From the NCBI GenBank assembly GCA_019119645.1, contig DWWR01000071.1, positions 1-56,681 on the forward strand: a DNA stretch of 56,681 nucleotides. The letters run 5' to 3'. The notes beneath the pieces were generated by a model. The model had not been told where the DNA came from and searched no databases. It saw only the letters and a program-made list of their open reading frames with translations. The DNA comes from Anaerobutyricum faecale (lineage in GTDB: Bacteria; Bacillota; Clostridia; Lachnospirales; Lachnospiraceae). The stretch's first letter is position 1. Each line of letters starts with the position of its first letter. Positions 34,783 through 43,284 of the stretch are shown piece after piece. The position numbers and the translations under genes were made by a program.

Positions 34783-36512
34783 ATAAGATGTTTAAAAAGA
34801 CTTCCATCCGGCGGCCATCCAGCCGTTTTGTGGAAGAGGGAAATAAACCGGAAGCGCCAAAAGGCCTTCTGAAAAAATGTAATAAATGCGGAAAAGCCAT
34901 TTTTACAGAAGAATATAAGAATAATCTTTATATCTGCCCGAAATGTGGCGGATATCTCCGTATGCCTGCCTATGAAAGAATTGCTCTGGTCACAGAGGAA
35001 GGATCCTTTGAGGAATGGGATACGGGACTGGTAAACACCAATCCTCTCCGGATGAAAGGGTATCCGGATAAAGTAAAGGCACTGCAGGAAAAGACAGGGC
35101 TTGATGAGGCAGTTGTGACCGGAAAGGCCAGGATCGGCGAGAATGAAGTGGTCATCATGGTAATGGATGGAAGATTCATGACAGCCAGCATGGGAGCCGT
35201 TGTGGGTGAAAAGGTCACACGGGGCATCGAGAAGGCCACAGAGATGAAGCTTCCGATCGTGATCTTTACCTGTTCCGGCGGAGCCAGAATGCAGGAAGGC
35301 ATGACTTCTCTTATGCAGATGGAAAAGACCGCCGCAGCCTTAAAACGGCACAGTGATGCGGGATTGTTATACATTGCTGTACAGACAGATCCGACCACAG
35401 GCGGTGTGACGGCAAGTTTTGCCAGTCTCGGAGACATTATTCTGGCGGAGCCGAAGGCCCTCATTGGTTTTGCCGGCCCTCGTGTTATCGAACAGACCAT
35501 TCATCAGAAACTGCCAAAGGGATTCCAGCGTTCTGAATTCCTGCTGGAGCACGGATTTGTGGATCGCATCGTGGAACGGCAGAATATGAAAGAAGAACTT
35601 CGCCATCTGCTTGACCTGCACAGAGTCGGAAATGACGAGGCGTCAAGAGAGCTTAAGGATCTCAGCGAAGCCGTGAAGAAACAGGGCAAATATAAGGCAC
35701 CGTACAAAGTTTCCACGGAGCATGCCAAGGATAAGACTGCCTGGGAGCGGGTAGCACTTGCCAGAGCCAAGGGAAGACCGATCGGTGAAGATTATATTCA
35801 CGGCCTGTTTGACGAATTTGTGGAATTCCACGGAGACAGATATTTCGGGGATGACCATGCCATCTGCGGCGGTATCGCTCTGTTCCACGGTCAGCCGGTG
35901 ACGGTCATTGCCCAGATGAAAGGCAAAAATACCCAGGAAAACATGGAGAGGAACTTCGGTATGCCGATGCCGGAAGGATACCGGAAGTCTCTGCGTCTCA
36001 TGAAGCAGGCGGAGAAGTTCCACCGTCCGATCATCTGTTTTGTGGATACACCTGGCGCTTATCCGGGCATGGGTGCAGAAGAGAGAGGACAGGGCGAGGC
36101 CATTGCCCGCAATCTTTTCCATATGTCTGATTTAAAGACGCCGATTCTTTCGATTTTAATTGGAGAAGGCGGCAGCGGCGGTGCGCTTGCCATGGCTGTT
36201 GCCGATGAAGTATGGGCTTTGGAAAATGCGATTTATTCCATTTTGTCTCCGGAGGGATTTGCTTCCATTCTCTGGAAGAACGCCAGTCTGGCTGAGAAGG
36301 CGGCGAAGGCGATGAAACTGACCTCCTATGACCTTTATAAGGCAGGATTTGTGGAAACGATCATTCCGGAGCCGGAGACGTATACACTGGAAACCATGTT
36401 GGAAATCTGTGAACACTTAGACGAAATGATTTGTGCTTTTCTGAAAGAAAAAATGAATCTGCCGGAAGAGGAATTAATAGAGGCCCGTTACGCGCGTTTC
36501 CGAAGAATGTAG
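34773..36512 (+). CDS. accD: Fused acetyl-CoA carboxylase carboxyltransferase (beta-alpha)
   Basis: One 579-residue protein joins the two carboxyltransferase subunits that are separate (AccD and AccA) in most bacteria. The N-terminal part has the AccD zinc ribbon, Cys36/Cys39 and Cys55/Cys58, then the crotonase-like core with FTCSGGARMQEG. From about residue 300 the AccA part follows: FVEFHGDRYFGDD, FVDTPGAYPGMGAEERGQGE and GEGGSGGALA. Together they move the carboxyl from biotin to acetyl-CoA. The fused form fixes 1:1 stoichiometry. It overlaps accC by 10 bases. The beta-alpha order matches the usual accD-accA gene order. Confidence 0.95.
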   Translation: MDLNKMFKKTSIRRPSSRFVEEGNKPEAPKGLLKKCNKCGKAIFTEEYKNNLYICPKCGGYLRMPAYERIALVTEEGSFEEWDTGLVNTNPLRMKGYPDKVKALQEKTGLDEAVVTGKARIGENEVVIMVMDGRFMTASMGAVVGEKVTRGIEKATEMKLPIVIFTCSGGARMQEGMTSLMQMEKTAAALKRHSDAGLLYIAVQTDPTTGGVTASFASLGDIILAEPKALIGFAGPRVIEQTIHQKLPKGFQRSEFLLEHGFVDRIVERQNMKEELRHLLDLHRVGNDEASRELKDLSEAVKKQGKYKAPYKVSTEHAKDKTAWERVALARAKGRPIGEDYIHGLFDEFVEFHGDRYFGDDHAICGGIALFHGQPVTVIAQMKGKNTQENMERNFGMPMPEGYRKSLRLMKQAEKFHRPIICFVDTPGAYPGMGAEERGQGEAIARNLFHMSDLKTPILSILIGEGGSGGALAMAVADEVWALENAIYSILSPEGFASILWKNASLAEKAAKAMKLTSYDLYKAGFVETIIPEPETYTLETMLEICEHLDEMICAFLKEKMNLPEEELIEARYARFRRM

Positions 36513-36527
36513 CACAGGGGTGGAGTT

Positions 36528-37595
36528 ATGGAGAGAAAGACATTTGCCATTAGAAATAAAGAAGTGAAAATCCCGCTATTACAGGGGGGAATGGGGGTTG
36601 GAATCAGCCTCGGCGGTCTTGCCGGAGCCGTTGCGAAGGAAGGCGCTGTGGGGGTGATCTCCGCAGCTCAGCCAGGTTACAGAGAACCTGATTTTTATCA
36701 GAATCCTGTGGAAGCCAACAAAAGAGCCATGCGCTCAGAATTAAAGAAGGCCCGGGAGATTGCGCCGGACGGTATCATCGGTTTTAATATCATGGTAGCC
36801 ATGAATTATTATGAGGATTACGTTCGTGAGGCTGTCAATGCCGGAGCAGATCTGATTGTATCCGGCGCCGGGCTTCCAGCGGATCTGCCGGCATATGTGA
36901 AAGGAAGCGATGTGGCCATTGCGCCCATCGTATCCACAGAGAAATCCGCCAAAGTAATCTTAAAATACTGGGACAGAAAGTATAAGCGTACAGCGGATCT
37001 TCTGGTGATTGAGGGGCCGATGGCCGGCGGTCATCTCGGTTTTCATATTAAACAGCTGGAAGAATTTACTCCGTCTGTCTACGATGAGGAAGTGAAGAAG
37101 ATTCTCCAGGTGGTGAAGACCTACGAAGAGAAGTATGACCACAAGATCCCGGTGATTCTGGCCGGAGGTATACGCAACCACGAAGATTATGTTCACGCCA
37201 TGAACCTTGGGGTGGATGGCATCCAGGTGGCATCCCGTTTTGTTACCACAGTGGAATGTGATGCTGACGAGAGATACAAAATGGCTTACGTGCAGGCAAA
37301 GGAAGAAGATATTGAGATTGTAAAGAGTCCCGTGGGCATGCCGGGCAGGGCAATACACAACAAGCTGATGGACAAAGTGGCGTCCGGCGTTCGTGTCCCT
37401 GCGATAAAATGCCTGAATTGCATTCATACCTGTAATCCTGCCACGACCCCTTATTGTATCACCGATGCCCTGATCCATGCTGCCAAAGGCGAGCTGGATG
37501 ACGCTCTGCTGTTCTGTGGCGGAAAAGCCTATGAGGCAGACCACATTGGTACCGTAAAGGAAGTCATCGATTCTTTCCGGTTTTTTGAAGATTAA
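36528..37595 (+). CDS. FabK-like/nitronate monooxygenase flavoprotein with a Cys cluster
   Basis: 355 residues of the same FMN TIM-barrel family as FabK (IPLLQGGMGVGISLGGLAGAV, EGPMAGGHLGF, IPVILAGGIRN, DGIQVASRFV), but about 40 residues longer. Near the C-terminus Cys295-x2-Cys298-x3-Cys302-x7-Cys310 forms a cluster absent from the FabK at 28457. This could hold an iron-sulfur centre or zinc. It is 15 bases behind accDA and so is part of the fab operon. It could be a second enoyl reductase, an isomerase-like enzyme for unsaturated chains or a nitronate oxidase; the sequence does not decide. GGGGTGG lies before the ATG. Confidence 0.88.
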   Translation: MERKTFAIRNKEVKIPLLQGGMGVGISLGGLAGAVAKEGAVGVISAAQPGYREPDFYQNPVEANKRAMRSELKKAREIAPDGIIGFNIMVAMNYYEDYVREAVNAGADLIVSGAGLPADLPAYVKGSDVAIAPIVSTEKSAKVILKYWDRKYKRTADLLVIEGPMAGGHLGFHIKQLEEFTPSVYDEEVKKILQVVKTYEEKYDHKIPVILAGGIRNHEDYVHAMNLGVDGIQVASRFVTTVECDADERYKMAYVQAKEEDIEIVKSPVGMPGRAIHNKLMDKVASGVRVPAIKCLNCIHTCNPATTPYCITDALIHAAKGELDDALLFCGGKAYEADHIGTVKEVIDSFRFFED

Positions 37596-37689
37596 GTTTT
37601 GAAGAGTATGAGTAGATAATCTGGACTGTACGAACCGTATATTCGGTAAAAAGGAAGATGCGAGCAGAAAAATGCAGAGGAGTAAATCC

Positions 37690-38139
37690 ATGGATGAAGT
37701 AAGAAATACTATCAATACAATGTTAGTAAATACATTTCATGAGATACTGGAATTGGAAGAAAAAGCAATAATTACAGATAAGTTCAGAGATATCAGCAAT
37801 AATGATATGCATATTATTGAGGCAATCGGAGAGGATTCCGGAGCCAGGATGACGGATATAGCAAAGAAGCTGAAGATTACCGTCGGCTCCCTGACCACGT
37901 CTATGAATGGTCTGGTAAATAAAGGATATGTGTCCAGAAAGCGCAGTGAAAATGACCGTCGTGTGGTAAACATTTATCTGCTTGATAAGGGACGGGAAGC
38001 GTATGAACATCATAAACAGTTCCACAAGGAGATGACGGATGCTCTGGTCAGCTGCCTGACACCAGAAGAGCTTGGCGTGTGGATGAAGAGCCTAGATTCA
38101 CTAACTGCATTCTTTCAATCCCACAGAGAAAATAAATAG
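37690..38139 (+). CDS. fabT: MarR-family regulator, FabT-like
   Basis: 149 residues from ATG 37690, with AGAGGAG seven bases upstream. It is a winged-helix protein with MTDIAKKLKITVGSLTTSMN as recognition region and KGYVSRKRSENDRRVVNIYL as wing. The whole sequence pattern (FxDISxxxMHxIxxIG, then VGSLTTSMNGL) resembles FabT of streptococci, which represses fatty acid genes with acyl-ACP as co-repressor. It lies at the end of the fab cluster rather than at its start. The operator near 26887 matches FabT-type sites, so it probably controls the operon. Confidence 0.88.
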   Translation: MDEVRNTINTMLVNTFHEILELEEKAIITDKFRDISNNDMHIIEAIGEDSGARMTDIAKKLKITVGSLTTSMNGLVNKGYVSRKRSENDRRVVNIYLLDKGREAYEHHKQFHKEMTDALVSCLTPEELGVWMKSLDSLTAFFQSHRENK

Positions 38140-38153
38140 AAAAAGAGAAAAGA

Positions 38154-38233
38154 AAAACACTGTATGAAAAGAGAGAGGCCTTCTGGTAAAGGAATTTGCC
38201 AGAAGAGAATTGTCCATCATACAGTGTTTTTTA
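38154..38233 (+). terminator. Terminator of the fab operon
   Basis: AAAACACTGTATGA (38154-38167) pairs with TCATACAGTGTTTT (38217-38230), with an inner stem CTTCTGG/CCAGAAG (38180-38205), followed by a T-run. It is an unusually long two-storey hairpin. Confidence 0.85.
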
Positions 38234-38239
38234 TTGTTT

Positions 38240-38347
38240 GAAACTGTGCCTCATGAGACTGCGCTTCTGTGAGACTGTGCTCCCGTAAAACTGTGCCTCA
38301 TGGGATTGCGCTTCTGTGAAACTGTGCCTCCATGAAACGGCGTTTTC
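38240..38347. repeat. Tandem 15-16 base degenerate repeats
   Basis: Six consecutive units of the form GARACTGYGCYTCYRT (starts at 38240, 38255, 38271, 38287, 38302 and 38318), with a seventh partial unit from 38334. Alternate units are more alike (CTGTGCCTCAT against CTGCGCTTCTGT), so the higher-order period is about 31 or 47. No protein is encoded. It lies between the fab terminator and the antiporter's 3' end. Confidence 0.75.
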
Positions 38348-38408
38348 AGAAAGAAAACTCTGCTTTGCAGGAAGCGTACCGCTCTCTGGGTCCTGCTGAT
38401 GTCCCGGT

Positions 38409-39608
38409 CTATGCAGTACGGACTTCCGCTTCCGGAGGATCTTTCATGATCAGCTTCAAAAGAATCGGCGTGATCAGGGTGGTCACGATAACCACAAGGA
38501 CGATCGGCGCAAAGAGGGTGTCATCCAGCAGTCCGCACTGGTATCCTTTTTGAGCGACGATCAGGGCCACTTCTCCCCGGGAGATCATTCCCACGCCAAT
38601 CTGAAAAGCCTGTTTATTCTGGAAGTGGCAGAATTTGGCGCCCAGTCCGCAGCCGATGATTTTTGAAAAAATGGCAATCAGCAGCAAAAGGATGGAGAAG
38701 GCCAGGATATTCATATTGAAACCGGAAAGAGAAGTCTTTAATCCGATTCCGGCAAAGAATACCGGTGAGAAGAACAGGTAAGAGGCAATCTCCACCCGGC
38801 GTCCCACGTAAGGTCCAATCTTAAGGCTGCACAGAATCAGTCCTGCGAAATATGCGCCGGTGATATCCGCAATGCCGAAGACTGTTTCTGAAATAAAAGA
38901 GAGGATCAGACAGAAAGAAACAGCCAGGATGGCGATTCTCCGGAGCTGATTCCACTGTTCCAGATACCGGCGGAACCGGATGATCACAAAGGTGATAGCG
39001 GCGATCATGATGAAATAGAGAACAATCTTGATCAGAACCACGCTGATATGTACGGAAGAATCCTGTAAGCTGGTGACAATGGTCAGGACGATGATACCAA
39101 GAATATCATCGATGACAGCGGCACCCAGAATTGTTGTGCCGACTTTTCCTCTCAGACGTCCCAGCTCCCGGAGCGTCTCCACGGTGATGCTGACAGAGGT
39201 GGCAGACAGAACGACACCCACAAATACTGCTTTCAGACAATCCGTATAGCTGTCAAGCGGCACATGGAAAAAGATGGCGTATCCGACGAATCCGCCCAGC
39301 ACGGGAACGATAACGCCTACGGTGGCTACCACCAGGGCTGCCAGCCAGTTCTCCTTTAATTCTGACAGTTCTGTGCTGAGACCTGCGGAAAACATCAGGA
39401 AAATAACGCCGACCTCAGCGGTACATTCGAGAAATGTTCCCGTGTCTCCCTCGAGACTGATGATGCCAAGAAAGGATGGCCCCAGCAGGATTCCTGCCAC
39501 CAGGGCGCCGACCACCTGCGGCATATGTACTTTTCTTGATATCATTCCTAAAAATTTAGTTGACAGAAGAATGATGGCAAGAAAAAGAAGAAAATTATAA
39601 GACTCCAT
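38409..39608 (-). CDS. CPA2-family cation:proton antiporter (Kef/NapA-like)
   Basis: 399 residues, almost wholly hydrophobic with about 12 membrane segments. GVIFLMFSAGLSTEL and GAAVIDDILGIIVL (the IDD pair being the ion-binding aspartates) identify the CPA2 Na+/H+ or K+/H+ antiporter family. No C-terminal RCK/TrkA_N regulatory domain is present, unlike KefB/C. AAGGGAAA lies just before the ATG on the minus strand. The ion cannot be told from sequence. It is a single-gene unit. Confidence 0.92.
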   Translation of the reverse strand: MESYNFLLFLAIILLSTKFLGMISRKVHMPQVVGALVAGILLGPSFLGIISLEGDTGTFLECTAEVGVIFLMFSAGLSTELSELKENWLAALVVATVGVIVPVLGGFVGYAIFFHVPLDSYTDCLKAVFVGVVLSATSVSITVETLRELGRLRGKVGTTILGAAVIDDILGIIVLTIVTSLQDSSVHISVVLIKIVLYFIMIAAITFVIIRFRRYLEQWNQLRRIAILAVSFCLILSFISETVFGIADITGAYFAGLILCSLKIGPYVGRRVEIASYLFFSPVFFAGIGLKTSLSGFNMNILAFSILLLLIAIFSKIIGCGLGAKFCHFQNKQAFQIGVGMISRGEVALIVAQKGYQCGLLDDTLFAPIVLVVIVTTLITPILLKLIMKDPPEAEVRTA

Positions 39609-39806
39609 TTCTATTTCCCTTCCTATTTATTTATTGTGAAAAACGAATGAAAACGATCATTGGATAAAATAAACGACAGCGGAACAGAAAATATCGTCTA
39701 TTTTACCCAATGAAAATCAAAGATCCATTTCTCCGTGAACAGTATACTGCAAAAAACAGTCAGCCGCAAGATAAAATCGGGCAAATGCGACAAAAGGTGT
39801 GTGTGG

Positions 39807-39835
39807 TTGCGGTTCGTTCTTTTTTTGTGTATAAT
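39807..39835 (+). promoter_or_regulatory. Promoter for the pseudouridine synthase gene
   Basis: TTGCGG (39807-39812) and TATAAT (39830-39835) are 17 bases apart, with TG upstream of the -10. The start of transcription should fall near 39842, so translation from an ATG at 39843 would be leaderless; this favours the ATG at 39933. Confidence 0.65.
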
Positions 39836-39932
39836 GATGCCCATGATGGAAAAAACAGACAGAACAGATAACAGGGCTGCCCGGGGCAAATTATTTGCAG
39901 AGAACAGAGCAGCAGCCCGGGGGACAAAAGTT

Positions 39933-40955
39933 ATGACAGAGGGTGCAGCCGCCCATTACCTGAGTTACAGGATAAAAAAAGAGGAGTCCGGTCAGGAGGT
40001 CCGCAGCATTTTATATGGGAAATTGAAGCTGACCACAAGGAAAATCCGGGCCCTCAAGAAGAATTCCCGCGGTCTTTTGTTAAACGGGGAGCCGGTCACC
40101 GTGCGTCAGACTGTGCGGGAGGGAGAGCTTCTTCAGATCATGATGGACGACAACCCGGATATCTCCGGAAGAAATCATATTCTTCCGGTTCCCATGGATC
40201 TTCATATTCTCTATGAAGATGACAATCTGCTTTTTATGGATAAACCCACGGGGATGGTCTGCCATCCTTCCAAAGGACACCTCACGGACACCCTGTGCAA
40301 CGGTGTCAGCGGCTATTATGAGAAAACCGGGCAAAATGCCGGTATACACCTTTTCGGGCGTCTGGATAAGGATACTTCCGGCGTCGTCGGTATCGCCAAA
40401 AACAAGGTGACGGCTGAGAGAATGCAGAGCTTGAGAGAACAGGGCCTTTTCAGGAAAGAATACCTGGCTCTGGTTTATGGCTGCCCGTTCCACCCTTCCG
40501 GAACTATCACTGTATCCATGGAAGAAGACCGGAGTGAGGGAATCCTCAAAATGCGCGCAGGCACAAGTCCTTCGGCAAAAAAAGCAGTGACCCATTATCA
40601 GACGCTGCGATATTTTTCCGGCGGTGTCCGGGAAAATTCATCTGGCGACCGGCGGCATGCCGCCGGCGGCGACGGAGTCTCTCTCTGCCGGGTGCTCATT
40701 GAAACCGGACGCACCCATCAGATTCGTTTTCACATGGCGTACCTGGGATGTCCCCTGCTGGGTGACCCGCTGTATGGCGATGGAAGCCGAAAGGAAAAAG
40801 GTATGGGACGGACAGCCCTTCATGCCTGGAAAGTGAGATTTCCCCACCCCTTCACCGGGGAAGAAGTGACTGTCACAGCCGGACTGCCGGAAGATATGAA
40901 GGGGACGATGGTCCGGATGAAGAGAGGAGAGAAAAATGCGACCACCAGCAATTGA
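39933..40955 (+). CDS. RluA-family 23S rRNA/tRNA pseudouridine synthase
   Basis: 340 residues from ATG 39933, preceded by CGGGGGAC. An S4-like N-terminal segment (TTRKIRALKKNSRGLLLNGE) is followed by the catalytic domain with HLFGRLDKDTSGV, whose Asp is the nucleophile, then RKEYLALVYG and RVLIETGRTHQIRFHMAYLG. These are RluA-family motifs (RluC/RluD type). The target uridine is not predictable. A short insert rich in Gly, Ser and Asp precedes the CRVLIETGR motif. Its stop overlaps the next small gene by 20 bases. Confidence 0.92.
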   Translation: MTEGAAAHYLSYRIKKEESGQEVRSILYGKLKLTTRKIRALKKNSRGLLLNGEPVTVRQTVREGELLQIMMDDNPDISGRNHILPVPMDLHILYEDDNLLFMDKPTGMVCHPSKGHLTDTLCNGVSGYYEKTGQNAGIHLFGRLDKDTSGVVGIAKNKVTAERMQSLREQGLFRKEYLALVYGCPFHPSGTITVSMEEDRSEGILKMRAGTSPSAKKAVTHYQTLRYFSGGVRENSSGDRRHAAGGDGVSLCRVLIETGRTHQIRFHMAYLGCPLLGDPLYGDGSRKEKGMGRTALHAWKVRFPHPFTGEEVTVTAGLPEDMKGTMVRMKRGEKNATTSN

Positions 40956-41130
40956 ACATTCCACCAGAGAAGAGCGGCGGCAGTACATCGCCGAAACATT
41001 CCGATGCCGCAATAACTGTGAACTCTGCGGAATCTGCCGGGTGTATAACGGGAAAGACCCGCTGATCGTCTATGAACCGTACATTGAAGGTAAGGAAGAA
41101 TTTTACGAGATCGCAGGACGGTACCGGTGA
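40936..41130 (+). CDS. Small cysteine-rich protein
   Basis: 64 residues. GAGAGGAGAG lies directly before the ATG, and it overlaps the pseudouridine synthase gene by 20 bases in another frame, so it is probably co-translated. The middle reads FRCRNNCELCGICRVYNGKDP: four cysteines spaced C-x3-C-x2-C-x2-C, suited to a 4Fe-4S cluster or zinc. There is no membrane segment. I do not recognise the family. It stands 71 bases before the substrate-binding lipoprotein, which may share its operon. Confidence 0.7.
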   Translation: MRPPAIEHSTREERRQYIAETFRCRNNCELCGICRVYNGKDPLIVYEPYIEGKEEFYEIAGRYR

Positions 41131-41201
41131 GATTTCGCACATTTTCCCGGATGCTGCATACACTGATTTAGAAAAACGTATGGAGTTTCGGGGGATTATC
41201 C

Positions 41202-42224
41202 ATGAATCAAGACTTTAAATGCAGGACAAAAACGGGAAAGGCTGCCACCCTTGTTCTGGCCGGCGCTGCCGTTCTGGCGGCTGTCTTCGGACTGGCCGGC
41301 TGCGGCACAAAAAACACCAATCTGAAAACGGTCCGCTTAAATGAGGTAGCTCATTCTATCTTCTATGCACCGCAGTATGTGGCCATGGAACTGGGCTATT
41401 TTGAGGATGAGGGCATCAACCTTGAATTGACCACAGGATTTGGGGCCGATAAAACAGCTACGGCCGTCATCAGCGGCGACGCAGATATCGCCTTTATGGG
41501 GCCGGAGGCTACGATCTACCAGTATAATGAAGGCAATGAGAATTATCTGGTCAATTTCGCCCAGCTCACCCAGAGAGCCGGAAACTTTGTGGTCAGCCGG
41601 ACAAAAGACGATGATTTCCGGTGGGAGGATCTGATCGGGAAAGAAGTGATCGGGGGACGGCCGGGCGGCATGCCGGAGATGGTCTTTGAATATGTGTTAA
41701 AGAAACACGGCATTGATCCGCAAAAAGATATCAACCTGGTGCAAAACATTGATTTTGCCAATACCTCCGGCGCCTTTGTCGGCGGCACAGGCGATTATAC
41801 GGTGGAATTTGAACCGTCGGCCACTCTGATCGAGGAAGAAGGAGCCGGCTATGTGGTGGCTTCCGTGGGAACGGAGAGCGGTTATGTGCCATATACCGCC
41901 TACAGCACCACAAAAGAATTTCTGGCAAAGAATAAAGAACTGCTGCAGTCCTTTACCAAAGCCATTGAGAAAGGACAGAAATATGTGGAGGAACACACCG
42001 CTGCGGAAGTGGCAAAGGTGATTGCTCCGCAGTTCAAGGAGACCGACGAGAAGACCATCGAAAAAATCATTGATCGTTACGCACAACAGGACAGCTATAA
42101 GACCAATACCTATTTTGAGGAAGACAGCTTTACCCTGATTCAGGATATCCTGGAAGAAGCCGGAGAACTCAGCCAGAGAGTGCCTTATGAGGAGCTGGTA
42201 ACGACAGAATTTTCCACCAGATAA
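41202..42224 (+). CDS. ABC transporter substrate-binding lipoprotein (NMT1/SsuA-like)
   Basis: 340 residues. The signal peptide ends in a lipobox FGLAGCG (lipidated Cys), so it is anchored outside the membrane. The mature part has the NMT1/THI5 or SsuA pattern: FYAPQYVAMELGYFEDEGINLEL, then AVISGDADIAFMGPEA. Such proteins bind sulfonates, nitrate, taurine or pyrimidine precursors of thiamine. No permease or ATPase gene is adjacent, and a terminator follows, so its transporter partners must lie elsewhere. The ligand is unknown. There is no thiamine riboswitch in the short gap upstream. Confidence 0.9.
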   Translation: MNQDFKCRTKTGKAATLVLAGAAVLAAVFGLAGCGTKNTNLKTVRLNEVAHSIFYAPQYVAMELGYFEDEGINLELTTGFGADKTATAVISGDADIAFMGPEATIYQYNEGNENYLVNFAQLTQRAGNFVVSRTKDDDFRWEDLIGKEVIGGRPGGMPEMVFEYVLKKHGIDPQKDINLVQNIDFANTSGAFVGGTGDYTVEFEPSATLIEEEGAGYVVASVGTESGYVPYTAYSTTKEFLAKNKELLQSFTKAIEKGQKYVEEHTAAEVAKVIAPQFKETDEKTIEKIIDRYAQQDSYKTNTYFEEDSFTLIQDILEEAGELSQRVPYEELVTTEFSTR

Positions 42225-42253
42225 AAAGTGATTGTATGAAGCAATAAAATAGC

Positions 42254-42299
42254 AAAAAGGTCATGATTTCTTGTTTTTTGAAAGACATGGCCTTTTTTC
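42254..42299 (+). terminator. Terminator after the lipoprotein gene
   Basis: AAAAAGGTCATG (42254-42265) pairs with CATGGCCTTTTT (from 42286) with one G-U pair, and the T-run is TTTTTT. Confidence 0.85.
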
Positions 42300-42342
42300 T
42301 ATGCTATAATAAATATGATAATACATAATGAGGAGGGTTACT

Positions 42343-43227
42343 ATGGGAATTTATACAATGGAAAATGAAAAGATGTCCGTAACCATTGCGGACCACGGGG
42401 CGGAGCTTGTGAGCCTTTATGACCGGGAAAACCAGAGAGAGCTGATGTGGCAGGCAGATCCGGCTTATTGGAACAGGCATGCGCCGATCTTGTTTCCGAA
42501 TGTGGGCAAATATTACGGAGGAAGTTTTACTTATGAGGGGAAAGAATATCCGGAAGGACAGCACGGATTTGCCAGAGACATGGATTTTAAGCGGGTGGAA
42601 GGTAATGGAGACCTGGTAAAACACCGGCTGGTTTCCAGTGAAGAGACAAGGGCGAGATATCCCTTTGATTTTCAACTGGATGTGACCCATCTTCTCAATG
42701 GAAATCGTCTGACTGTGCGGTGGACCGTGGTCAATCAGGGGGACAAGACCATGTACTTTACCATCGGCGGACATCCGGCTTTTCGGGTGCAGATTCTTCC
42801 GGGCACGAAGTTTGAAGATTATTTTCTGCAGTTTGCGCCGGATGTGGATGAGCTTTCCTATCTGCTGCTTGATACCAGCAGCGGCACGGCCATAGCGGAC
42901 AAGACCTGGCCGCTGGCACTCAACGACCATCGGTATCGTCTGAGAAAAGATATGTTTGATAAAGACGCTCTGGTGTTTGACGGCGGACAGATTCAGTGGG
43001 CGGCGCTGGCACTGCCGGATGGTTCTCCGTACATCGCCCTGGAGAGCAAAGATTTTCCGAATTTTGGCATCTGGTCAAAGCCGGGCGCGCCGTATGTCTG
43101 CCTGGAACCGTGGTGCGGACGCTGCGACAACCGGGGCTTTGCGGAAGATATCTCAAAGAAACCGGGCATCAATGCGCTGGCGCCGGGAGAGGTCTTTGAG
43201 AAGTCGTATGATATTATTGTATATTAA
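42343..43227 (+). CDS. Aldose 1-epimerase family protein
   Basis: 294 residues from ATG 42343 with AGGAGGG upstream. It is a galactose-mutarotase-like beta-sandwich protein of the LacX/YeaD-like group: ELMWQADPAYWNRHAPILFPNVG near the start, GQHGFARDMDF with the conserved His, and GHPAF. It interconverts sugar anomers in characterised relatives. No sugar pathway genes are next to it, so the substrate is open. It forms a single transcription unit ended by a shared terminator. Confidence 0.9.
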   Translation: MGIYTMENEKMSVTIADHGAELVSLYDRENQRELMWQADPAYWNRHAPILFPNVGKYYGGSFTYEGKEYPEGQHGFARDMDFKRVEGNGDLVKHRLVSSEETRARYPFDFQLDVTHLLNGNRLTVRWTVVNQGDKTMYFTIGGHPAFRVQILPGTKFEDYFLQFAPDVDELSYLLLDTSSGTAIADKTWPLALNDHRYRLRKDMFDKDALVFDGGQIQWAALALPDGSPYIALESKDFPNFGIWSKPGAPYVCLEPWCGRCDNRGFAEDISKKPGINALAPGEVFEKSYDIIVY

Positions 43228-43239
43228 TCTCTGAGAGAG

Positions 43240-43281
43240 AAAAATGCCGCCGCAAAAACTCATATTTGCGGCAGCATTTTT
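43240..43281. terminator. Bidirectional terminator (epimerase / murI)
   Basis: The 17-base arm at 43240-43256 pairs with 43265-43281 with one mismatch, with A-run and T-run on the two sides. It serves the convergent epimerase and murI genes. Confidence 0.88.
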
Positions 43282-43284
43282 TGT

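Noticed and set aside
38240..38347. CRISPR array or coding repeat
   Set aside because: Units of 15-16 bases without spacers; lengths vary and no frame stays open with a start signal.
41131..41201. Thiamine riboswitch before the NMT1-like lipoprotein
   Set aside because: The gap is only 71 bases and lacks the conserved CTGAGA core.
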